Assembly (NCBI GenBank): GCA_038327915.1
Contig: JBBQLO010000023.1
Location: 1-11,592, forward strand
Source: CAIXDB01 sp038327915
GTDB taxonomy: Bacteria; Patescibacteriota; Minisyncoccia; Phycocordibacterales; DATDWN01
Reading direction: 5' to 3'
DNA: 11,592 bases
Below, one piece after another: positions 1 to 5,391 of the stretch. Within the stretch, counting starts at the first letter, position 1; each line of letters starts with the position of its first letter. The notes beneath the pieces are model-generated. The model worked only from the letters and a program-made list of their open reading frames with translations, was not told the origin of the DNA and did not search any database. A program made the position numbers and the translations under genes.

Positions 1-195
1 ATCTCGGAACCTGCCCAATACATTTTTTCAATACAAAATCGTTCTTCGAAATTTAAATGATGATATTTCATATGACAAATTAAAATTAATTTTGCTAATA
101 CTTTAATTCTAACTGTCCTACTTCAAAGGTGTCGAGAGGGAACTCGTTTTACACTTGTTCTAAACTAGTTTTTTGACATTAAGGAGAAAGAAAAA
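1..195. other. 5' intergenic region upstream of the SPFH gene
   Basis: This AT-rich stretch holds no gene I can support. A reading frame open from the left edge (2-106, 34 codons, ending TAA at 104-106) could be the tail of an upstream plus-strand gene, but its composition gives no family signal. A weak promoter-like pair, ATGACA at 72-77 and TAATAC at 96-101 with an 18-bp spacer, would give a leader of roughly 85 nt. CGAG (133-136) and CTCG (143-146) followed by TTTT form a very short hairpin that is too weak to call a terminator. Confidence 0.4.
181..186 (+). promoter_or_regulatory. Shine-Dalgarno site for the SPFH gene
   Basis: AAGGAG lies 9 nt before the ATG at 196. It fixes that start and is the clearest ribosome binding site in the window; most other starts here have none. 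Confidence 0.8.
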
Positions 196-1491
196 ATGGC
201 AACACCGCCCAATCCCCCACCGCACAGTGACGAAGATGACATAAATATGTCATTTACACCACCCGCGGAAGTTAACCCGAGAATTTTTATCGGAAGAATT
301 CTCATTGGAATTCTTCTGGTCGTATTCTTTGGCTTTATCTGGATTACGCAAGGATTCCTCGCTGTGCTTTTAGTCATCGTACTACTAGTTATAGCTACGG
401 CATCTTTTGTATATATGGCTTGGCAACTCGCCAAGCATGACATCCTCTGGACCATCGTCGGTCTCGGTCAAATCAAGACCGTAGACAGTGGCGAATGGAA
501 CCCGGTACTAACTCTGGGAAATCTTCCGGGTCATCACATCAAAAATCCCACCTCTCAAAACGTATTCGAAGTGGAAGTGGTGGAAGGAGAAGCCCACAAG
601 ACATTCTTGGAAAAGCAATATGGAATGTATTGGTTCGGACTACCTCCACGAAAAGTTCATGATCTGAAATTTAATCACGAACGCATGAACCAACGTGCAA
701 ACAAGGATACACCTCCAGACCAGTGGGTTATAAGAGATGCAACACCCACCACAACAAAGTTTTTGTTGTGGGAAATTCCTCATACGATCACAATTACTGG
801 GGTTGACTTTCGAGATCAATTTCAGGGTGACATTCTGTTGGATTTCAGGTCTCGCGTGAGGTACCCACTCATATCATTGTACGTCAGGAGAGGATTTTTC
901 CTCGACTACGCAAAACGCTACTTTGAATCTGGTGCCCTCGAACAGCTCAGAAAGCTTACATGGGTGAACTTTTCGGCAAATACCAACAAGCAAAGTGACG
1001 GTGACTTAATGAAAGGTATTCTTAAAACTATTAATTGCATCGTGCCGGCAGATGCCACCGTCGGTTTATCTGCTTCCTCTGGAATTGAAGTCTTTGATGG
1101 TTTCATCTCGCGATGGGAACCAGACTATGAACAGAAAAAAGCACTCAAAGCACAGGAAACCGCAAAACTTGAAGGTCAAGCGAAAACTGAAAGTGCGACT
1201 CAGGCTGTTCTTCAAGCAGAGCAGGAGGCAAAGAAGAAACAAATCGAAGCTCAAGCAACTTTGTTGGCAGCACAAACTACTGCTGAAGGTCAGAATGCTG
1301 TTTTTAGAGGATTGCTGAAAATGATCTTTGCAGAAGCAAAATTGTACGGCCAAGAGATTAGCTTTTCGGATGCACTTCAAAGGGCAACCGAACTGTCTGT
1401 GGCTACAAAAATGTCAGACAAGGAATCGCCAATCACTGCAACTGGTGCGGGCATCAATATCGGCGTAAATCCAACACCGAGGAAAAACTGA
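196..1491 (+). CDS. SPFH/band 7 domain membrane protein
   Basis: The 431-residue protein has a Pro-rich acidic cytoplasmic N-terminus (1-27) and two adjacent membrane helices (about 28-50 and 53-78). A beta-rich SPFH-like region follows (about 100-310) and contains YGMYWFGLPPRKVHDLKF, then RSRVRYPLISLYV and FEVEVVEGEA. Residues 311-370 are an Ala/Gln/Glu/Lys-rich coiled coil typical of the segment after an SPFH domain. SPFH proteins (stomatin, flotillin, prohibitin) oligomerise in membranes and organise or protect other membrane proteins; no substrate can be named. The start is supported by AAGGAG 9 nt upstream. The stop codon overlaps the next ATG in a TGATG junction, so translation is probably coupled to the transglycosylase. 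Being downstream of an SPFH scaffold suggests that enzyme works in the same membrane patch. Family assignment rests on architecture and motif similarity. Confidence 0.8.
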   Translation: MATPPNPPPHSDEDDINMSFTPPAEVNPRIFIGRILIGILLVVFFGFIWITQGFLAVLLVIVLLVIATASFVYMAWQLAKHDILWTIVGLGQIKTVDSGEWNPVLTLGNLPGHHIKNPTSQNVFEVEVVEGEAHKTFLEKQYGMYWFGLPPRKVHDLKFNHERMNQRANKDTPPDQWVIRDATPTTTKFLLWEIPHTITITGVDFRDQFQGDILLDFRSRVRYPLISLYVRRGFFLDYAKRYFESGALEQLRKLTWVNFSANTNKQSDGDLMKGILKTINCIVPADATVGLSASSGIEVFDGFISRWEPDYEQKKALKAQETAKLEGQAKTESATQAVLQAEQEAKKKQIEAQATLLAAQTTAEGQNAVFRGLLKMIFAEAKLYGQEISFSDALQRATELSVATKMSDKESPITATGAGINIGVNPTPRKN

Positions 1492-2591
1492 TGTTCTATG
1501 CTGTTCTTGGTTTGTTAATTCTTATGACTGTTGGGTTTGTGACAACTGCACTTGTGGTAAGCAAATCTGACAGAAAGACTACAGACGTTGATGATTCAAT
1601 CACCCCCAGCCCAAAAAAGGCGAAGTCTACAGATTCAAAGAGTTTACTCAACTCTTTTGATTGGAAGACTACTCTTTTGGTTCTCGTGGGACTTGTCGCC
1701 CTTCACTTTCTCCTCCACAAGCTCGCACCGAATTTCTGGTGGGTGTGGTGGAAACAGGATGGGTTTTTCCTTTTCCAGATCTTTCTGGGACTCGGAATCT
1801 ATACTCGATCGCAGTCTTCCAAAGTTTTGAAATTTTTTGGCGGACTTATCGTACTACTGAGTTTGATCGGAATTGGCTGGACACTCTACAACGCCTACAC
1901 AGTGACTTCAGTGTCTGACAAGATCGTCAAATCACTCAGCGGCTCACCTTCGGGCGCTCACCTGACTCGCAACCGTGGTACAGAAGAGATCGTTCGAAAA
2001 TTCTGGAATTCAGAACTTGCAGCCTTACCGGCTGAGGCAATGATCCAGATCTCCCAAGAGGAATCCAACTTTAACCAGTTCGAAAAAAATGCTAACCCTT
2101 ACCGTAGTATGCCTGACTGGCACAAAGTCGGGGTCATGCAAATAGATGACTCCGTCTGGAAGGACAAGTCCGAAGAGCTCGGACAAGACTACAATCTGTA
2201 CGAGCTTAAAGGAAATTTGCGCTTTGCCCTCTGGTTGTTCGAGAAAGAGGGCTTCACACCGTGGACAGGTCAATCGAAAGAAAGTCTCTTTTCGCTTGAA
2301 AACATGAAATCCAGATTACCTGTCCTCAATGGAGAACGGGGGCAAAAAGAGGAGGAAGTGATTGCACTCCATGCGGAGGTGGGAGTTTGGAAGGTGTTGA
2401 ATCTAAAGAGACCCAACACCATTTGGGCACCGAAACCTGTAAAGATTGCCGTAAATGGCGATCTGGATAACATCATCATTATCGGAGGACCGGTGGCACC
2501 GCCTGACCCCAAAGTGGCGGTGAACACAATTAAATATAAGTCGGCCGGCGATAAGCCAGTCGACTTCACAATTACTTACTACGACAAGTAA
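1491..2591 (+). CDS. Membrane-anchored lytic transglycosylase-like (SLT) protein
   Basis: The 366-residue protein starts with up to four hydrophobic segments (about 2-24, 60-76, 88-104, 112-133). A soluble domain at about 160-310 resembles Slt/VirB1-type transglycosylases, which cleave the MurNAc-GlcNAc bond of peptidoglycan without hydrolysis. The key signatures are ISQEESNFNQF, with E191 before S192 as the likely catalytic Glu, then KVGVMQID (213-219), the counterpart of the GxMQI motif, and GNLRFALWLFEKEGFTPW (241-258), a conserved helix and Trp motif. The C-terminal 50 residues are a separate beta-rich tail. The ATG overlaps the SPFH stop by one base and no separate ribosome site is visible, so translational coupling is likely. 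Peptidoglycan-cutting enzymes open the wall for secretion systems and pili, which fits the pilin genes directly opposite. Catalytic activity itself is inferred. Confidence 0.78.
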   Translation: MFYAVLGLLILMTVGFVTTALVVSKSDRKTTDVDDSITPSPKKAKSTDSKSLLNSFDWKTTLLVLVGLVALHFLLHKLAPNFWWVWWKQDGFFLFQIFLGLGIYTRSQSSKVLKFFGGLIVLLSLIGIGWTLYNAYTVTSVSDKIVKSLSGSPSGAHLTRNRGTEEIVRKFWNSELAALPAEAMIQISQEESNFNQFEKNANPYRSMPDWHKVGVMQIDDSVWKDKSEELGQDYNLYELKGNLRFALWLFEKEGFTPWTGQSKESLFSLENMKSRLPVLNGERGQKEEEVIALHAEVGVWKVLNLKRPNTIWAPKPVKIAVNGDLDNIIIIGGPVAPPDPKVAVNTIKYKSAGDKPVDFTITYYDK

Positions 2592-2594
2592 GCA

Positions 2595-2640
2595 AAACCG
2601 CGGACCACTCACAAAGTGGCACCGCGGTTTCTTTTTGCTT
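2595..2640 (+). terminator. Rho-independent terminator between convergent units
   Basis: The stem AAACCGCGG (2595-2603) pairs with CCGCGGTTT (2622-2630). A second stem, CCACT (2605-2609) with AGTGG (2615-2619), closes a 5-nt loop. A T-rich run (CTTTTTGCTTTTTT) follows on the plus strand, four bases after the transglycosylase stop. Read from the minus strand the same hairpin is followed only by TTTTGC, so it may also stop the converging pilin transcripts, less efficiently. Confidence 0.9.
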
Positions 2641-2694
2641 TTTTATTTACTTTTCTCTATTCTTCTTTTTCACTGTCTCTTCTCTCACTTATTC

Positions 2695-2997
2695 CTATTG
2701 CCCATTCAATACCGAAGTACCGTCGGTCGTGGTAGGAACTGGCGTTCCCCCAAAAGTTGCAAGAATAAAATGAATAAGTCCAAAAACAGAAAACATAACA
2801 GCCATACCGACCATCCCCCACAATATTGCATCTCGCGCTTCTATTCGAGACTTATCCGCAGCATCAGTCCTGAGAAATTTGACAACTCCGTACACAAAAT
2901 ACAGAAAAGCCAAGGAGAACAAAAGAATGATGATGGGGTTAAGAATTAAATCATAAACCCTTAGAAGAAAAGGAATGATAGTCAGGGAGTTTTGCAC
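2695..2997 (-). CDS. Pilin F: two-helix VirB2/TrbC-like membrane protein
   Basis: The 100-residue protein has two membrane helices (about 19-42 and 57-82) around a short charged loop, then a Thr/Gly-rich tail. Its core, FVYGVVKFLR, then ILWGMVGMAVMFSVFGLI, aligns with pilins C, D and E (FfwG..kFil and mlwGii.lfvm.siyGii). VirB2/TrbC proteins are the major subunits of conjugative and type IV secretion pili. The start is an unusual GTG; an in-frame TAA lies three codons upstream and no internal Met precedes the first helix, so this is the only sensible start among the usual codons. Unlike the five other pilins it has no cleavable signal peptide in front of the first core helix. It is the last gene before the shared terminator, 26 bp after pilin E. 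It may be a structural variant or a platform subunit rather than a true pilin. Confidence 0.72.
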   Translation of the reverse strand: MQNSLTIIPFLLRVYDLILNPIIILLFSLAFLYFVYGVVKFLRTDAADKSRIEARDAILWGMVGMAVMFSVFGLIHFILATFGGTPVPTTTDGTSVLNGQ

Positions 2998-3023
2998 GAG
3001 AGCTTAATTAAGTTTTTACGAAA

Positions 3024-3425
3024 TTAATGCGAAGGTTGAGTTGAAACTCCTTCTTGGACCTTAGGCAGACCGACACTTCCTCCATTGATACCTAATGTGT
3101 TTTGCAAAAGGTTAACAAGTCCGTACACTGAAGCCATAACTGCGATAGCAATGACACCATAAATCATGATGCTTCTTCCGCTCTCTGCATTCTTTGGATC
3201 CCCCGCTGACAAAATAAATTTAGCGACCCCGTAGAAGAAATAAATAATGGCCAAGGCAAAAATAACTGGAATAATACTATTGACTGCATTTAAAGCTGTA
3301 CTCGAGAGAGTAGTAACGGATTTACCCAGACCTGACACTGTATTTTGTGCCAATGCCAACACTGGTAATAAAGCTAAAGTTGCATACACTACATTTTTTG
3401 TTAATCCTTTCGTTATGTTTTTCAT
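3024..3425 (-). CDS. Pilin E: VirB2/TrbC-like pilin with signal peptide
   Basis: The protein has 133 residues. Residues 1-26 form a signal peptide (Lys-rich start, hydrophobic run, PVLALA cleavage region). Two helices follow (about 50-72 and 86-108), linked by the polar loop SAGDPKNAESGRS. The core IIYFFYGVAKFI and MIYGVIAIAVMASVYGLV match the same positions in pilins C, D and F, and the SAGDPKN loop resembles the canonical VirB2/TrbC loop of pilin B (TAQGNPKN). The C-terminal 25 residues are a flexible Gly/Pro/Ser tail expected outside the membrane. The ATG at 3425 has no Shine-Dalgarno, but the 162-bp gap upstream holds a canonical promoter, so pilins E and F can be transcribed separately from A-D. 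Confidence 0.8.
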   Translation of the reverse strand: MKNITKGLTKNVVYATLALLPVLALAQNTVSGLGKSVTTLSSTALNAVNSIIPVIFALAIIYFFYGVAKFILSAGDPKNAESGRSIMIYGVIAIAVMASVYGLVNLLQNTLGINGGSVGLPKVQEGVSTQPSH

Positions 3426-3476
3426 TATATTTCTAAATTACGAATAATTAATAACTTACTAATAAGTACTTAGTTT

Positions 3477-3504
3477 ATTATAGTATACAGAGCCAAAAAG
3501 ACAA
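3477..3504 (-). promoter_or_regulatory. Sigma-70-type promoter for pilins E and F
   Basis: On the minus strand TTGTCT (3504-3499) and a perfect TATAAT (3482-3477) are separated by 16 bp. Transcription would begin near 3470 and leave a leader of about 45 nt before the ATG of pilin E. The match to the bacterial housekeeping consensus is 4/6 and 6/6. It lies in the only long gap of the pilin cluster. Confidence 0.65.
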
Positions 3505-3521
3505 TATATACATAGACTGCC

Positions 3522-3530
3522 TGTGGATAA
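3522..3530 (-). promoter_or_regulatory. Consensus DnaA-box sequence TTATCCACA
   Basis: The minus strand reads TTATCCACA, the strongest-binding DnaA 9-mer known from E. coli. It is the only perfect copy I found; a one-mismatch copy (TTACCCACA, 4341-4333) lies inside pilin C. A 9-mer is expected about 0.1 times by chance in both strands of this window. There is no cluster of boxes and no dnaA gene, so an origin is not supported; a DnaA-regulated promoter or coincidence are the alternatives. Confidence 0.3.
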
Positions 3531-3587
3531 AGCTAACAACCAGAAGTTCCCTCATTATTACCATTACAACCTGCACTCGTCACACTA

Positions 3588-3932
3588 CTACTGCCCCCCA
3601 CTTACCTCTATGCCCACGGCACTTCCTATAAAATGAATAATCCCATAAATAGAAACCATCACGAAAAGAGCAATAATACCCCAGAGCATCTTTTGTTTGC
3701 CTTCTGCACGAGTTTTTTCATTCCCCGCCTCCAAAATAAACTGCGCTGTTCCCCAGAAGAAAAAAATAATAGCAATACCAAAAATAACAGGAATGACCAG
3801 ATTGATCAGAACGCGAGTTGAGTTGAGTAAATCTGTTAACCCACCGAGTGCCGCAAAAGAAACAGAAGGAAACAAAAGTGAAAGAACGAAGTAAAGTATT
3901 TTTATCCGCTGTGTAGTATAGAGTGATTTCAT
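3588..3932 (-). CDS. Pilin D: VirB2/TrbC-like pilin, possibly cut short by a frameshift
   Basis: With the ATG at 3932 the protein has 114 residues. Residues 1-27 form a signal peptide ending SVSFA. Helices lie at about 43-66 and 82-104, around the loop EAGNEKTRAEGKQ. The core FFFWGTAQFIL and KMLWGIIALFVMVSIYGII is closest to pilin C. The two genes also share 18 of 19 bases over the MLWGII codons (3671-3689 and 4116-4134), pointing to tandem duplication. An alternative ATG at 3941 adds three residues; longer in-frame starts run into pilin C and are unlikely. The frame ends abruptly (VSGGQ) just after six Gs (3593-3598). With five Gs the frame continues 20 codons to 3533 with a Gly/Ser/Asn-rich tail holding two Cys, much like the tails of its paralogues. 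It lies 16 bp after pilin C, with no visible ribosome site. Confidence 0.78.
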   Translation of the reverse strand: MKSLYTTQRIKILYFVLSLLFPSVSFAALGGLTDLLNSTRVLINLVIPVIFGIAIIFFFWGTAQFILEAGNEKTRAEGKQKMLWGIIALFVMVSIYGIIHFIGSAVGIEVSGGQ

Positions 3933-3948
3933 ATGTGTCATGTGTTTA

Positions 3949-4383
3949 TTATTGAATATTGATAATTTGTCCATTTGGTATTTTTGGATTGTATCCACTG
4001 TCTGAACTTGTGCCTCCCTCTCCCAATTGAGGAATTGACTTAGCATTACCCGGCACATCAAAATCTGTCACAACGAGACTGATAATGCTACGGAAGGAAA
4101 GGAGGATAAAAAGAACAATGATACCCCAGAGCATGTAGTTTTTACCATTGGCTAGTTCTTTTTCATTTGCAGAATTAAGGATAAATTTAGAAAGCCCCCA
4201 GAAAAATACAATAAATGCTCCCGCAAAAAGAATGGGAATAAGGATGTTTATAAGACTGATAATATAGAAAACAAGATCCTTAAACGTGGAAGACGAGTTT
4301 TTTGCCAGACTGAAACCTTCAGCCGAAAGTAGTGTGGGTAATGAAAGTAATAAAAAAATAATTAGAGGTTGAAAGCGTTTCAT
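3949..4383 (-). CDS. Pilin C: VirB2/TrbC-like pilin with long polar tail
   Basis: The 144-residue protein has a signal peptide (1-21, ending TLLSA) and two helices (about 40-69 and 84-106) flanking the loop SANEKELANGKN. A 38-residue Gly/Ser/Asn/Pro tail contains GEGGTSSDSG. The core FFWGLSKFILN and YMLWGIIVLFILLSF places it with pilins D, E and F rather than with the more canonical A and B. The ATG is 8 bp after the pilin B stop and lacks a Shine-Dalgarno, so it is probably translated by coupling. In VirB2-type pilins the tail and the processed N-terminus face the outside and the loop faces the cytoplasm; the same topology is inferred here. Confidence 0.8.
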   Translation of the reverse strand: MKRFQPLIIFLLLSLPTLLSAEGFSLAKNSSSTFKDLVFYIISLINILIPILFAGAFIVFFWGLSKFILNSANEKELANGKNYMLWGIIVLFILLSFRSIISLVVTDFDVPGNAKSIPQLGEGGTSSDSGYNPKIPNGQIINIQ

Positions 4384-4391
4384 GGAGTGTA

Positions 4392-4823
4392 TTATGGTGT
4401 AATCAAAGACGTGACTGTATTACTCACTACCGCTGAAATACCAGCAGCACCAAGAAGAATACCGGTACCAATGAGAGCATAGAGAAGATTTTGGTGAGCT
4501 ACTTCGATGTTTTTTGGATTACCTTGTGCAGTAACATACAAAAAACCTGCCCAAATAATGTACATGACCGCAACCACAGCTGCTAAAGGCATAATGACGT
4601 TCTGAAGGACTATTTTGATAAAATCTATAAGAGTACAGTTACCCCCACTTCCCGAACCACCACAGTTAAATGGGTTTTTGATGGTGATTTTTTGAGAGTC
4701 TGGGCTTGTCGAAATAGAAGATGGTGCGGTATTAATTCCTGACTGTCCATACACAAATACTGGAACAAAAATACAGACAAGCATACATATGTGGATTAGA
4801 ATTTTTTTAGATGTGTTGCTCAT
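4392..4823 (-). CDS. Pilin B: TrbC/VirB2-family pilin with paired cysteines
   Basis: The 143-residue protein has a signal peptide (1-26, ending VFVYG). A Ser/Thr-rich exported linker contains NPFNCGGSGSGGNCTL with Cys54 and Cys63, which could form a disulfide outside the membrane. Helices lie at about 72-97 and 112-135. The segment IIWAGFLYVTAQGNPKNIEV, followed by NLLYALIGTGILLGA, is the classic TrbC/VirB2 pattern (hydrophobic helix, AGFLY, T.QGNP, second helix), and this is the best family match of the six. It lies 21 bp after pilin A and 8 bp before pilin C. It is a candidate major pilin subunit. Confidence 0.82.
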   Translation of the reverse strand: MSNTSKKILIHICMLVCIFVPVFVYGQSGINTAPSSISTSPDSQKITIKNPFNCGGSGSGGNCTLIDFIKIVLQNVIMPLAAVVAVMYIIWAGFLYVTAQGNPKNIEVAHQNLLYALIGTGILLGAAGISAVVSNTVTSLITP

Positions 4824-4844
4824 TTTTTTATATTTCTCTCATAA

Positions 4845-5369
4845 TTAGTTACTAAATGGAATTGCTTCTCGAGCTCCTGTAGTGAGCAGTGTCGAAGTGA
4901 TTAAATTCACAATCATCCATGCCGACAGGACAAAAAGAATTCCCCATCCGACACTCACGAACATCCCGTTGGCCCGTGTTCTGTTAGCAGCACTTCCTCC
5001 AGAAGTGAGATACAGAAAGCCCGCGTAGGCAATGACAACAACTGAAAAAGCCAAGCCAAAAATAGTTCCGACATTGACTATTTTCTTCACTGCGGCCAAC
5101 AAATCATAGTAGTCACAATTTCCCCATGCATTACTATTTTGAACAGCACCAGATCCACTTGCATTAAGTGCACAGTCATACGTGAGACCCGTAGCACTTC
5201 CTCCGCCACTCCGATCAGAAGAAGAAAGAGCGTTTGCTACGTGCCCCACACTCAGCCACATACACAAAACTGCCAACACGCTAAAAAACAAAAGAGAGGT
5301 AACAGTGAAAGAAAAAAAACTAACTCCTGTATTTCTCTGTAAAAACTTTTTTGTAAAAATAGGATTCAT
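4845..5369 (-). CDS. Pilin A: TrbC/VirB2-family pilin with long leader and paired cysteines
   Basis: This is the longest pilin, at 174 residues. A 47-residue leader with a hydrophobic stretch (about 16-41) ends in VGHVANA, a plausible signal-peptidase site. The exported Gly/Ser/Asn-rich linker carries Cys66 and Cys85 (LTYDCALNAS and WGNCDYY). Helices lie at about 97-121 and 136-158, with AYAGFLYLTSGGSAANRTRA between them matching the AGFLY...G pattern of pilin B. The extended N-terminus, compared with about 26 residues in its paralogues, resembles the long leaders of VirB2/TraA pilins. AAAGAG touches the ATG directly, too close for a normal ribosome site. It begins 22 bp after the solute-binding protein stop and heads the pilin array. 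Confidence 0.8.
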   Translation of the reverse strand: MNPIFTKKFLQRNTGVSFFSFTVTSLLFFSVLAVLCMWLSVGHVANALSSSDRSGGGSATGLTYDCALNASGSGAVQNSNAWGNCDYYDLLAAVKKIVNVGTIFGLAFSVVVIAYAGFLYLTSGGSAANRTRANGMFVSVGWGILFVLSAWMIVNLITSTLLTTGAREAIPFSN

Positions 5370-5391
5370 CTCTTTAAAAGACTAATGTAGT

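Larger units (their letters stand above)
3426..3587. other. AT-rich gap between pilins D and E
   Basis: The gap holds a minus-strand promoter (3477-3504), a perfect consensus DnaA-box sequence (3522-3530) and, if the G6 tract of pilin D is read one base shorter, a 20-codon extension of that gene ending at 3533. I see no terminator hairpin, so readthrough from pilins A-D into E-F is possible. Confidence 0.6.

Noticed and set aside
173..178. TTGACA as a -35 box for the SPFH gene
   Set aside because: It is only 17 bp before the start codon and overlaps the region leading into the Shine-Dalgarno, so any transcript would begin inside the gene.
3426..3587. Chromosomal replication origin
   Set aside because: Only one perfect DnaA box, no dnaA or dnaN nearby, and neighbouring genes are not divergent around it.
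3588..4061. Longer version of pilin D starting at 4061
   Set aside because: The extra 43 residues overlap the pilin C coding region, have no membrane or signal character and sit before a good signal peptide beginning at 3932.
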